DNA of 64,000 nucleotides from Porphyromonas cangingivalis (GTDB taxonomy: Bacteria; Bacteroidota; Bacteroidia; Bacteroidales; Porphyromonadaceae). The stretch spans positions 930,001 to 994,000 of the forward strand of contig NZ_LR134506.1 in the NCBI RefSeq assembly GCF_900638305.1, read 5' to 3'. Positions 52,770 through 61,388 of this stretch are shown piece by piece; positions within the stretch are counted from its first letter, which is position 1; every line of letters starts with the position of its first letter. Below the pieces are notes generated by a model. The model saw only the letters and a list, made by a program, of their open reading frames with translations. It had not been told where the DNA came from and searched no databases. The position numbers were made by a program, and so were the translations under genes.

Positions 52770-53867
52770 ATGAAGAAAATCCTCCTATCAGCAGGTGCGC
52801 TTGCAATGGCGTTTGCTGCTTGTCAGACTCAACCACAAGGTTTTGAGCTGTCATCAACAGTCATGCCGGAAGAATTGAACGGCCAATATGTCTACGTAGG
52901 CATGCGTGGCGAAGACGAAAAGTTGGACTCTGTCCTTATCGAAAATCGCTCATTCAAGTACACTTCTAATGTCGATACAGTCAATGTATTCTATGTAAGA
53001 TTTGGTGGTTATGCACTTCCTATCTTCAAGGATCAGACTAAGGCTGTCATCGTAGAAGACAGTACAGACATGAACGGCAGTGGCTTCACTGTGAAGGGCT
53101 CGAGACTATACGATCGCTTCACAGAGATGAACAACGAAATCGCAGAAGCCATCACCCCTCTAAGAGAAGAAGCACAAGCTCTCTACCAAGACACTGAAAA
53201 GACAATGGAAGAGAAGCAAGCTGCCATCGAAAATTACATGGCACAAATGGCTGAAAAGCAAAATGCTGTGGCTCAGAAGTACTTGGAAATCGAAAAGAAC
53301 AACGTAATCGGTGTAATCGCATTCAGCAACATCTCTTTTGAAGAAGATAGCCAATACCTTGCAGCTTACGAAAATGCGTCTGACATCATCAAGAACAACG
53401 CTAACCTCAAGGATCGCTACGAAAACCTCAAGAACGCAGAAAAGACCCAAGTAGGTGCAGACTACATCGACTTCGACATCAAGGATGCAGAAGGTAACGT
53501 AACAAAGCTCTCTTCATTCATGGGCGAAGGTAAGTACCTCCTCGTAGACTTCTGGGCATCATGGTGTGGTCCCTGCCGTCGTGCTATGCCACACTTGGCA
53601 GACCTTCACAAGACTTATGCAGACAAGGGTCTTCGTGTCCTCAGTATCGGTACTTGGGAAAGAGATCCTGCAGACAACGCAAAGGCAATCGAAGAGCTTG
53701 AGGTCATGACTTGGGATGTTATCCTCGATACAGAAAGTAACGGTGCTAAGGTTTACGGTCTTACAGGTATCCCATCACTTCTCCTCATCTCTCCAGAAGG
53801 TAAGATCCTTGTTCGCACTCATAATCCTGAAGATGTAGATGCAGTAATCAAGGAAGTGATCAAGTAA
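52770..53867 (+). CDS. TlpA-family thiol-disulfide oxidoreductase lipoprotein with DUF4369-like N-terminus
   Basis: 365 residues. Lipoprotein signal (GALAMAFAACQ, Cys about 18). The N-terminal domain (about 25-120, VYVGMRGEDEKLDSVLIENR) is like DUF4369 of Bacteroidetes thioredoxins. A coiled-coil segment follows (EKTMEEKQAAIENYMAQMAE), then the thioredoxin domain with Cys266-Gly-Pro-Cys269 in FWASWCGPCRRAMP and the cis-Pro loop GIPSLLLI. It would act as an envelope-anchored disulfide reductase or oxidant. It is codon-biased toward common codons, suggesting high expression (inference). Own promoter and terminator. Confidence 0.92.
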   Translation: MKKILLSAGALAMAFAACQTQPQGFELSSTVMPEELNGQYVYVGMRGEDEKLDSVLIENRSFKYTSNVDTVNVFYVRFGGYALPIFKDQTKAVIVEDSTDMNGSGFTVKGSRLYDRFTEMNNEIAEAITPLREEAQALYQDTEKTMEEKQAAIENYMAQMAEKQNAVAQKYLEIEKNNVIGVIAFSNISFEEDSQYLAAYENASDIIKNNANLKDRYENLKNAEKTQVGADYIDFDIKDAEGNVTKLSSFMGEGKYLLVDFWASWCGPCRRAMPHLADLHKTYADKGLRVLSIGTWERDPADNAKAIEELEVMTWDVILDTESNGAKVYGLTGIPSLLLISPEGKILVRTHNPEDVDAVIKEVIK

Positions 53868-53908
53868 GATCCGACTATCAGCTACAAATTGTAGCAGGCA
53901 GTATAAAT

Positions 53909-53955
53909 AATACCCCTCGCTCCAGCAGCTTCTTGGAGCGAGGGGTATTGTTTTC
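53909..53955 (+). terminator. terminator of the TlpA-like gene
   Basis: Perfect 16-base arms AATACCCCTCGCTCCA (53909-53924) and complement (53934-53949), followed by GTTTT. Confidence 0.9.
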
Positions 53956-54032
53956 GGTATTCTCAAAACAAAGTAATGACAACAGTGTCGCAATCGAAAA
54001 GACTTCAGCGACAAAATACCAATTTATAGTTA

Positions 54033-54063
54033 TTGCAAGAGCAGAGCACAATATTTATTTTTG
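54033..54063 (+). promoter_or_regulatory. promoter of the HmuR-like gene
   Basis: -33 TTG at 54033-54035 and -7 TATTTTTG at 54056-54063, 20 bases apart. Transcription from about 54070 rules out any start codon before 54070. No Fur box was recognised. Confidence 0.75.
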
Positions 54064-54114
54064 CAACATAAAAACCACAGTGCTAAAAAAACATCAATGT
54101 TCGCTTGCTCCTAC

Positions 54115-56175
54115 ATGAAGCTCCTTATCTTTGCAGCCACATTCCTCGGCGTCTTTGCACACATTACATCGATACAAGCTCAGCGACCGTCAAAAAGCCT
54201 CTTTGATGAGGATCGACAGCACGCTCTCAATGAGTTTGTCATCACTGCAACACGCACTCCAAAAAAGATTTCGGATTCTCCTGTCATGACACAAGTGATC
54301 ACAGACAAGCAGATAGCAGAGAGAGGACTCACAGACATCAAATCGCTATTGATGCAGGAGGTGCCCGGCTTGACCTTCAACGAGGTCGGCTTCGGGACAA
54401 GCATCAATATGCAGGGCTTGGATGCCAAGCAAATCCTCTTTCTCATCGATGGTGAACGTATCGCAGGTGAGACAGGCAATAACATTGACTACCAACGCAT
54501 CAGCCTTAGCAATATCGAACGTATAGAAATCGTCCAAGGCGCAGGATCGGCTCTCTATGGCACACAAGCGATGGGAGGTGTCATCAATATCATCACGAAG
54601 AAGCCCAAAGGACGGTTTCATGCCTCTTTAGATACGAAGTGGGCACCACTCTACGAGAAGAACTTCCCACAGATAGCATCAAATGATAAATACAAGCTCT
54701 TCAAGCGGAACGCCGACAGATCGAACTTTAATGGCACCCTCACCGCCTCTTACCGTCATAAAAAGTGGAGCACACAGACAACCGTCACTCACAGAAGTGC
54801 AGATGCTTTCAGCCTCTACGACACAGAAGGAGAGAAGAAGTATTACAAGGAATTTGACCTTACGGTCGCATCGCCGGTCAAGGAGGTGCCGACAAACGTT
54901 TCAGGATTTGGTCTGAACAGTCTGCGCCAAGCGTTTACTTTCACACTTGATGAGAGGTGGTCGCTCTCTGCTGTGGGGAGTCTCTACGAGATGAATAAGT
55001 ATGACCTCAACCACGATAATCTATATGAGTACAACACTGATATATCAGGGACACTCTCGGGGACTTACAGACTCCACAATGAGGGGGAGATAAAGGCTTC
55101 GCTGTTTGCGGATCAATACAACAGATATAATAAGTTCGAACTGATTCAGGGGCGCAAAGATCTTATCTACAAACACCGCATGATACAACCTCGCCTATCC
55201 TACATACAGCGATTAGGGGAGCGTCACGAACTCAATATAGGTGCAGAGTACTTCGACGAGATGCTCTATACGGACAAGTTCACCAACGATAGCTACACCT
55301 CACGCAGTCATCACAGCAGTGCCCTGTATATCCAAGATGACTGGCAGATCACTTCTCGCATAGGCTTGGTAAGTGGATTACGAGCAGACTATCATGCTAC
55401 TTATGGATTCAACCTTTCACCAAAACTTTCGGCAATATACAAGCTCCCGCCCATTACATTCCGCCTCAACTACGGCGCCGGATACCGCTCGCCAAGTATC
55501 AAGGAACTCTACATGAACTGGGATCACTTCGGGATGTTCATGATCTATGGTAACACCGACCTCAAGCCGGAGCGCAATCACCACCTCTCTCTCTCAACCG
55601 AATACATATCAAAACGTTTCTATGCGATCCTTTCGGGTTACATCAATGCCTTCTCCAACAAGATCGAAGGTATCTGGGGAAAGAACCAGAAAGAGCGTCG
55701 TTATCATAATATCCGGTCTACCGAACTCATGGGACTACAAGCCCAAGTCCGCTTCAACCCATTCATCGAAGGTCTCCAACTTCATGCTTCGGCCAATTAT
55801 CTCCATCCAAGCGAAGTCAATGGCACCCAACTCAACTCTCAAAGCAAGTTCTCCGGCAACTTCAGAGCCGAATACGGTAAAAACTGGAAGAAACACGGAT
55901 TGAACATCAACTTGACAGCATCCTACATCGGAAAGAAGGAGTTTGACATTCAAGATGATCTCAACCTAAAAGATCGGATCGTCAAGACCTTTTACACCAC
56001 GACGATACCAAGCTATACGCTTTGGTATCTTGCAATGTCTTACAGTTACGACAGATTTGGCAGACTAACATTCGGGATAGACAACATCTTTGACTATCAC
56101 GCCAAGATACATAGCTTTAACTCCTACACGGGCATCGGACGCAGTTGCTTCGTTGCTCTCCACTTGGAGATTTAA
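54115..56175 (+). CDS. HmuR-like TonB-dependent haem receptor
   Basis: 686 residues from ATG 54115, whose signal peptide (MKLLIFAATFLGVFAH) ends SIQAQ; ATG 54097 is an alternative. Plug domain: FVITATRTPKKISDSPVMTQ, VITDKQIAERGLTDIKSLL, GLDAKQILFLIDGERIAGE and IEIVQGAGSALYGTQAMGGV. The 22-strand barrel ends YTGIGRSCFVALHLEI. HmuR-type haem motifs are recognisable as YRSP at 457-460, His471 and NTDL at 480-483, corresponding to YRAP, His434 and NPDL in P. gingivalis HmuR. It lies 27 bases before the HmuY-family gene, in the reverse order to P. gingivalis, where hmuY comes first. Confidence 0.85.
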   Translation: MKLLIFAATFLGVFAHITSIQAQRPSKSLFDEDRQHALNEFVITATRTPKKISDSPVMTQVITDKQIAERGLTDIKSLLMQEVPGLTFNEVGFGTSINMQGLDAKQILFLIDGERIAGETGNNIDYQRISLSNIERIEIVQGAGSALYGTQAMGGVINIITKKPKGRFHASLDTKWAPLYEKNFPQIASNDKYKLFKRNADRSNFNGTLTASYRHKKWSTQTTVTHRSADAFSLYDTEGEKKYYKEFDLTVASPVKEVPTNVSGFGLNSLRQAFTFTLDERWSLSAVGSLYEMNKYDLNHDNLYEYNTDISGTLSGTYRLHNEGEIKASLFADQYNRYNKFELIQGRKDLIYKHRMIQPRLSYIQRLGERHELNIGAEYFDEMLYTDKFTNDSYTSRSHHSSALYIQDDWQITSRIGLVSGLRADYHATYGFNLSPKLSAIYKLPPITFRLNYGAGYRSPSIKELYMNWDHFGMFMIYGNTDLKPERNHHLSLSTEYISKRFYAILSGYINAFSNKIEGIWGKNQKERRYHNIRSTELMGLQAQVRFNPFIEGLQLHASANYLHPSEVNGTQLNSQSKFSGNFRAEYGKNWKKHGLNINLTASYIGKKEFDIQDDLNLKDRIVKTFYTTTIPSYTLWYLAMSYSYDRFGRLTFGIDNIFDYHAKIHSFNSYTGIGRSCFVALHLEI

Positions 56176-56202
56176 TTTACTTACTAAACACCACAAACTT
56201 TT

Positions 56203-56880
56203 ATGTACAAATCAATTTTCACGGTAGCACTGCTCTTCATAACAGGACTATTCACGCTCACCTCATGCGATAACAAAAACAACACTCCCGAACCTTCCCA
56301 AGGAACAGTAAAAGAGTATACACAAAGCCGAACTACTGATGTCAATGGCGAATGGGTTTACTTCTCATTTGCAACAGGTAAAGAAGTGGAGGGTGTGACA
56401 GAAGCCAACTACAAGGAAAGGTTGGACTGGGACCTTGCGTTCAACACCTTCTTCATCCGCACCAACAGCGGGCAGTCCGGCAAGGGCAAGGGTGGTGCGT
56501 ACATGACCTTCAAGACTGACCTTGCAGCAGTTACTGAAGCCCCAAAGGATGACTATCTCACCGATGACACCTATCAACTATTGGGCTATGGAAGAGGCAT
56601 CATCAGAAAGAGAAGCACTGCCAATGTTGAGCTCAGCGGCATATCCGACATAAAGACAGAGCCCAAGATCGAAATCAAGCTCGGTAAGGCAGTCTCATTC
56701 TATGGTGCACCTCCTACATACGTTTACAAGGCGAGCGACAACATCTTTGTCATCCGCACTGCTGACGGCAAGTATGCCAAGGTGAAGTTCATCAGTTACA
56801 AGAATGCAGAGGGCAAGCCGGGCTACATCACATTCCAATATGTATATCAGCCCGACGGCTCCACCAACCTTGGCAAGTAA
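56203..56880 (+). CDS. HmuY-family lipoprotein without histidine
   Basis: 225 residues. Lipoprotein signal (LFTLTSCDN). The family core is clear: GEWVYFSFATGKEVEG, DWDLAFNTFFIRTNSGQSGK, GKGGAY, and the C-terminal FVIRTADGKYAKVKFISYKN and YITFQYVYQ. P. gingivalis HmuY binds haem through His134 and His166. This protein has no histidine at all, and only one methionine after the start (in GAYMTFK), so neither the His-His nor the Met-Met mode of Tannerella and Bacteroides homologues is possible in full. It probably passes ligand to the receptor upstream. Followed by a terminator. Confidence 0.85.
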   Translation: MYKSIFTVALLFITGLFTLTSCDNKNNTPEPSQGTVKEYTQSRTTDVNGEWVYFSFATGKEVEGVTEANYKERLDWDLAFNTFFIRTNSGQSGKGKGGAYMTFKTDLAAVTEAPKDDYLTDDTYQLLGYGRGIIRKRSTANVELSGISDIKTEPKIEIKLGKAVSFYGAPPTYVYKASDNIFVIRTADGKYAKVKFISYKNAEGKPGYITFQYVYQPDGSTNLGK

Positions 56881-56929
56881 TCCAAGGCAACCCCAACTCT
56901 TCGATCATGAAAGTGATCTAAAAAATACG

Positions 56930-56980
56930 ACAACCTGCACTCCATCCTGTTTAAGGATGGAATGCAGGTTGTTTCTTTTG
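56930..56980 (+). terminator. terminator of the haem receptor pair
   Basis: Eighteen-base arms at 56930-56947 and 56955-56972 with one mismatch, followed by TTCTTTTG. Confidence 0.85.
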
Positions 56981-57029
56981 TCTTTGTCCCTCCTCCACAC
57001 CGGTATCGACACTAATCTATCTTAGTAGT

Positions 57030-58556
57030 ATGCGAAAGTTTCTCCTCAAGACCCACAAGTGGGTGAGCATCGTCTTCATTTTCTTCATCTTTATGTTTGC
57101 CCTCTCGGGGATCATCCTCAACCATCGTACAGCCTTTTCAGGGTTGGATATTTCACGTGCACACCTTCCGAAGCACTACGAGTACGAAAACTGGGACAAC
57201 GGCAGTGTGACAGGGACACTCACCCTCAAGGATGGCTCTGTGTGGATGTACGGAGGCATAGGGGTATGGGAAACAGATCCGTTGGGCTCCTCCTTCAAGA
57301 CTCACAACGAAGGCTTGTCCCAAGGTGCCGACCATCTCGGCATCCGCTCCCTCGCAGAGACTACTTCAGGAGGTCTCTATGCGCTTTCACCATTTGCTCT
57401 TTACAAGTATGACGCCCCCCAAGACCGCTGGCAAGTCCTCGAAGATCTGCCTAAGCCCGAGAAGTACTACACCGACCTCATCGCTCATGGCGATAGCCTG
57501 ATACTACTCTCACGCTCACACCTCTATCTCTCCGAGGGGGAAGGCAAGGGCTTCAAGGAGCTCGAGCTCTCCGTTCCTGAGGGATACAGCCCCAAGGTCT
57601 CACTCTTCCGTATGCTGTGGTTACTTCACAGTGGCGAACTCTTCGGTCTTCCCGGGCAGCTCGTCGTTGATGGCGTGGGGATCATCCTCATCATCCTCTG
57701 TGTCACAGGCCTCATCATCACCATCCGCATGATGATTACCAAGAGAAGAAAAAAGAAAGGACTCAAGACCGATGGGACCGTGACGAGGAAGTCCCTAAAG
57801 CTCCACAACAAGCTCGGCAGTCTCTTTCTCGCGCTACTGATCCTCGTGACATTTACAGGGATGTTTCTTCGTCCTCCCTTAATGATAGCAATCATCCGCT
57901 CCAAGATAAGTCCCATGCCGGGGACAGAACTCTCGAGTGATAACCCTTGGCACGACAAGTTGAGGAAGATTCGTTTTGATCACGTACATCAAGACTGGTT
58001 GCTCTCGACCTCCGACGGCTTCTTCAGCCTTTCGGACCTCAATGCCCGACCTATAGCCCTGCCCCAAGCACCACCCGTGAGCGTCATGGGTATCAATGCG
58101 TGGGAACAGAAAGAGAACGGCCGATGGATCGCCGGCTCATTCAGTGGACTCTTCGAATGGAATAGAGAAGACGGCAGTTCCTTTGATCTCATAAAGAAAG
58201 AACCCTACAAGCAACGAAAAGGCGGTATGCCCACCTTCGATAATGCCATCAGCGGTTACTCCTCCGACTTTGCCCAAGGTGAGGTGCTATTTGACTACAA
58301 CCGAGGAGCGAGACTTGTCACTGACGGCAGTGCGTTTGTCAAGATGCCCGATGGCATGAAGCCCGGGCGTATATCACTCTGGCACACGGCACTTGAGCTA
58401 CATGTCGGTCGCCTCTATGACGGACTCCTCGGTCCCGTGGCTCCGATGTTCGTCTTCCTCGCAGGCTTCCTGCTCCTCAGTATCATCATCACCGGCTACA
58501 TCATCTACCACAAGTGGCACAAGAGGCGCAAGAAGCAGATCTCCAAGAAGGCATAA
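57030..58556 (+). CDS. PepSY-associated transmembrane protein (probable haem/iron reductase type)
   Basis: 508 residues. Helix 1 (VSIVFIFFIFMFALSGIILN) is preceded by KTHKW and followed by NHR, then a beta-rich periplasmic domain (about 35-195), helices near 215-240 and 260-285 with SLKLHNKLGSLFLALLI, a second periplasmic domain, and the last helix (PMFVFLAGFLLLSIIITGYI) preceded by LWHTALELHVGRL. The His residues in KTHKW, LHNK and LELHVG are those of the PepSY-TM family, which includes the siderophore reductase FoxB. A role in haem or iron reduction after import fits its place next to the haem receptor. It lies 150 bases beyond the terminator, so it may have its own promoter. Confidence 0.85.
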   Translation: MRKFLLKTHKWVSIVFIFFIFMFALSGIILNHRTAFSGLDISRAHLPKHYEYENWDNGSVTGTLTLKDGSVWMYGGIGVWETDPLGSSFKTHNEGLSQGADHLGIRSLAETTSGGLYALSPFALYKYDAPQDRWQVLEDLPKPEKYYTDLIAHGDSLILLSRSHLYLSEGEGKGFKELELSVPEGYSPKVSLFRMLWLLHSGELFGLPGQLVVDGVGIILIILCVTGLIITIRMMITKRRKKKGLKTDGTVTRKSLKLHNKLGSLFLALLILVTFTGMFLRPPLMIAIIRSKISPMPGTELSSDNPWHDKLRKIRFDHVHQDWLLSTSDGFFSLSDLNARPIALPQAPPVSVMGINAWEQKENGRWIAGSFSGLFEWNREDGSSFDLIKKEPYKQRKGGMPTFDNAISGYSSDFAQGEVLFDYNRGARLVTDGSAFVKMPDGMKPGRISLWHTALELHVGRLYDGLLGPVAPMFVFLAGFLLLSIIITGYIIYHKWHKRRKKQISKKA

Positions 58557-58576
58557 CCTCACCTCAATAAGCATAA

Positions 58577-58642
58577 ACATCACAGTTTTCTGCCCCGAGA
58601 CAGAACATATTCTATCGGACACCAGAACACATTCTGTCGAAG
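58577..58642. repeat. 22-bp repeat array, family B (three units)
   Basis: Units at 58577-58598 (degraded), 58599-58620 and 58621-58642 with dyads CAGAA-CATA-TTCTA and CAGAA-CACA-TTCTG. Lies in the 275-bp gap between the PepSY and DUF5020 genes. Confidence 0.7.
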
Positions 58643-58777
58643 GACATACCCCTCTGCATTAGGCTTATCACGTTAATTATCGCTTACAGCATAGCTACTC
58701 TTTGTGAAAAGTCCTAAAAAGAGAGAGCTTTCCGATGCCCTTTCGACATAAGATTTAGTACAATTAAGAAATTACAT

Positions 58778-58785
58778 TAACTTTG
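58778..58785 (+). promoter_or_regulatory. -7 box of the DUF5020 gene
   Basis: TAACTTTG matches TAnnTTTG, 47 bases before the start codon. Confidence 0.55.
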
Positions 58786-58831
58786 TCCCATTGGATAATC
58801 ATTATTTAATGTCAAAGTAAAAAACAAAACA

Positions 58832-59530
58832 ATGAAGAAACTATTTGCAATCGTTGCTCTTCTCGTGGCATCTATAGGTGTAGCAAATGCTCAGAACGTA
58901 CAAGCACACTACAACGTGGGCAAGCGTATCGATAAGACAAATCAAGAGACACACTCTCCCATGATCTTGACGATCGAAAATCTTTCGTTTGACAAATGGG
59001 GACAGACCTTCTACTTCGTAGACTTGGAGCTCGGTGAAAAGATCATGGACTGCGCCTACCTCGAGATCGCAAGGGAACTAAAGTTTTGGAAGGCTCCTAT
59101 CGCCTTTCACGTAGAGTATAACGGAGGCATATCTAAGTACGCTCCTATGAACCACACTTATCTTGGTGGTGTATCTTACCTCTGGGCGAAGAATGGCAAT
59201 GCGTTTAACCTCAGCATGATGTATCGCCACGACCAAGGCTTCAATAAGCCCCACAATATGCAACTGACAGGGGTATGGTCTTGGACATCTTGGAACAGAG
59301 TCTTCACGCTCAACGGTTTTGCGGATCTATGGACGACAGACTTGGGCGAAAAGGGCAATGTCACATTCCTTGCGGAGCCACAAGCATGGATTAACCTCAA
59401 CCAGTTTGTCGGAGTGTCTGACGACTTCAACCTCAGCATCGGTACAGAAGTCCGCCTTGCATACAACTTCATCAACAAGGATAAGTTCTGGGTACGTCCA
59501 TCACTCGCACTCAAGTGGACATTCAAGTAA
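58832..59530 (+). CDS. DUF5020 family outer membrane protein
   Basis: 232 residues with signal peptide ending GVANAQ. Repeated amphipathic strands with aromatic girdles (GQTFYFVDLELGEKIMDCAYLE, VSYLWAKNGNAFNLSMMYRH, LALKWTFK at the end) indicate a small barrel of about 12 strands like the Tsx nucleoside channel fold. This family is common in Bacteroidetes and may be a small-solute channel, which is inferred from fold only. It is monocistronic with its own promoter and terminator. Confidence 0.85.
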   Translation: MKKLFAIVALLVASIGVANAQNVQAHYNVGKRIDKTNQETHSPMILTIENLSFDKWGQTFYFVDLELGEKIMDCAYLEIARELKFWKAPIAFHVEYNGGISKYAPMNHTYLGGVSYLWAKNGNAFNLSMMYRHDQGFNKPHNMQLTGVWSWTSWNRVFTLNGFADLWTTDLGEKGNVTFLAEPQAWINLNQFVGVSDDFNLSIGTEVRLAYNFINKDKFWVRPSLALKWTFK

Positions 59531-59544
59531 TCCCACTCCGAAAT

Positions 59545-59590
59545 AAAGAAAAAACGGGACAATCTTTTTAGGTTGTCTCGTTTTTTCTTT
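59545..59590 (+). terminator. terminator of the DUF5020 gene
   Basis: Eighteen-base arms at 59545-59562 and 59573-59590 with one mismatched pair, A-run on the left and T6 on the right. Confidence 0.88.
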
Positions 59591-59591
59591 A

Positions 59592-59599
59592 TACATTTG
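59592..59599 (+). promoter_or_regulatory. -7 box of the MACPF-like lipoprotein gene
   Basis: TACATTTG matches TAnnTTTG, directly beyond the preceding terminator and 36 bases before the start. Confidence 0.5.
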
Positions 59600-59634
59600 A
59601 AACATCGCATATATCAACATTATATTAAAGTCCT

Positions 59635-61299
59635 ATGAAAACAACACTACGCCACTTTATTTTTGCGTCTATAGGCTCCGTCCTCTTGATCCTGGCGGGC
59701 TGTATGGACGACCAGAAAAAACCAGAGGAAAAGAAAAAAGAAGAACCTCAGACAAATGTCGAGAAAAAAGAGGAGCCTCCGAAGACCGAAGACAAGCAAA
59801 AGGAGGAGACTCCAAAAGAAGGAGAGAAAGGGAAAGACACACCCAAGACAGATGAGAACGACAAGACTCCGGAAGTAAAGGATCCGACACAAAATCAATA
59901 CTTCATAAACTGGGAAAAGGAAACCCTTGAAGGCTTGAAAGTAGATCCAAGCTCCTACCTCAACTTTTCGGGTGAGGAAGATCACAAATACCTGGGGTTC
60001 ACACTAGATACAGACCATGAGGGGGGGTTAGAAAAGAAGTTCCTGCTAAAGGGCATCCTTGATATGAGAAAAGTGTCCACCGATCCGCAGTACAAATGCC
60101 TTGTCAAAAAACTCTCTCTGTCATCTAACTCTATAAACCTTCACCCCTCTAGAATAGAGGTTGGAGGACATACGGTAGAAGTAGGCACTATTTATCAAGA
60201 AGCTGTCATAAATAGAGTTGAAACTGCATTTCAACCTATTAAAGACATGGATAAACCCTTCTTCATATCCGATGAGTTCACGAAGGGTCTGTATTCTTCT
60301 GCATTAGGCACTGCAGTACAAGGCTATGGTTCATATGTGATTGACGGTTACCATCAGGGCTTTATGAGTCAGTTCTACTCTTGCCTTGTCCCCAAAGCGA
60401 TGCAAGAAGACTCAAATCCAAAAGTAAAACAAGCATTCGAAAATCTGATTGGCAAGCTTGACCAAATGGGTCTGAAGAAGCATATTCGCACAAATGGAGA
60501 TCTTTACTATTATCACCTGAACCTCTTAGGAGGCTCAGGCAAAGTGACCGCGGATAACATCATAAATGCAGAGAAAGGAGAATTGAATCTCAAAAAATGG
60601 GCTCAAGACGTAGTAGACTCTAACGGATATGTGATAATGCTGAAGCAAAGATTTCTCTCCCCGGTGTCAGATATGATCATCGAAAAGAACTTCAGAGAGC
60701 GCCTATCCGATGATAATAAAGCCAGCCATCCAACCAAGGAGATTAAACCATTCATCGAAATCATGCGTATAAAGCCTGACAAAAACTTAAACTTGTATGA
60801 TGTCGGCGCTTGTCTCTACACAAGAAATGGTGATAGAGTCCTGCTTACAAAATACCTTAACCCAAACTATTTTGAAGATAAACAAATGATGGAGGGTTAT
60901 AAGAGCAAAGAAGGCTTTGATAAAGCTGCAAAGGCATTGAAAGAAGCACTTGCAAAGATCTTTACCCTTGAGATCAAAGTAAACTCAGCAGCTCGATTCA
61001 ACAACCACGAGGAAGAAAAATTCTTCTATACTTTCTGCATACTCGACAAAAAGAGGGAAGCAATTCCGATAAAGAAGTACTTTATCTCGAACGAAAAACG
61101 CTTCATCATCTATAGTGGTCCTAATTATTTTGAGGGGGTAACGTTCTTTGCTACCAATGAGACCCTATCCTCCGAGATCGAACGTATGACTTCACTGTAC
61201 GGAATTAAGGAGTGGGTAAAACGCTTGCCTGAAGAAAAGTTCGAATCCTTAATAAAACCCCATCGCTTCAGATCATCAAGATATGCCATAGGTTTATAA
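59635..61299 (+). CDS. probable MACPF-domain lipoprotein with charged spacer
   Basis: 554 residues. Lipobox LAGC (Cys23), then a 60-residue spacer made almost only of K, E, P, T and D (residues 24-85), long enough to project a head from the membrane. Residues about 195-348 follow the order of the MACPF fold: FISDEFTKGL, VQGYGSYVIDGYHQGF (compare the YGTH signature), NLLGGSGKVTA, LKKWAQDVVDSNGYVIM and FLSPVSDMI, where MACPF proteins show GG..., W..S....P and L.PI..L. The YGTH histidine is Tyr here. A 200-residue C-terminal part is not recognised. Bacteroidales MACPF lipoproteins include the BSAP antimicrobial toxins. It has its own promoter, and no immunity gene is evident. Confidence 0.55.
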   Translation: MKTTLRHFIFASIGSVLLILAGCMDDQKKPEEKKKEEPQTNVEKKEEPPKTEDKQKEETPKEGEKGKDTPKTDENDKTPEVKDPTQNQYFINWEKETLEGLKVDPSSYLNFSGEEDHKYLGFTLDTDHEGGLEKKFLLKGILDMRKVSTDPQYKCLVKKLSLSSNSINLHPSRIEVGGHTVEVGTIYQEAVINRVETAFQPIKDMDKPFFISDEFTKGLYSSALGTAVQGYGSYVIDGYHQGFMSQFYSCLVPKAMQEDSNPKVKQAFENLIGKLDQMGLKKHIRTNGDLYYYHLNLLGGSGKVTADNIINAEKGELNLKKWAQDVVDSNGYVIMLKQRFLSPVSDMIIEKNFRERLSDDNKASHPTKEIKPFIEIMRIKPDKNLNLYDVGACLYTRNGDRVLLTKYLNPNYFEDKQMMEGYKSKEGFDKAAKALKEALAKIFTLEIKVNSAARFNNHEEEKFFYTFCILDKKREAIPIKKYFISNEKRFIIYSGPNYFEGVTFFATNETLSSEIERMTSLYGIKEWVKRLPEEKFESLIKPHRFRSSRYAIGL

Positions 61300-61314
61300 G
61301 ATGACAAAACAAAT

Positions 61315-61361
61315 GACAACACCCTTGGCATAGGATTATTCCTATTGCCAAGGGTGTTGTC
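61315..61361. terminator. bidirectional terminator
   Basis: Perfect 16-base arms GACAACACCCTTGGCA (61315-61330) and complement (61346-61361). It separates the convergent MACPF-like and GNAT genes. Confidence 0.88.
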
Positions 61362-61388
61362 GTTTATCTGCGAGTGTCCTTAGTAGAC

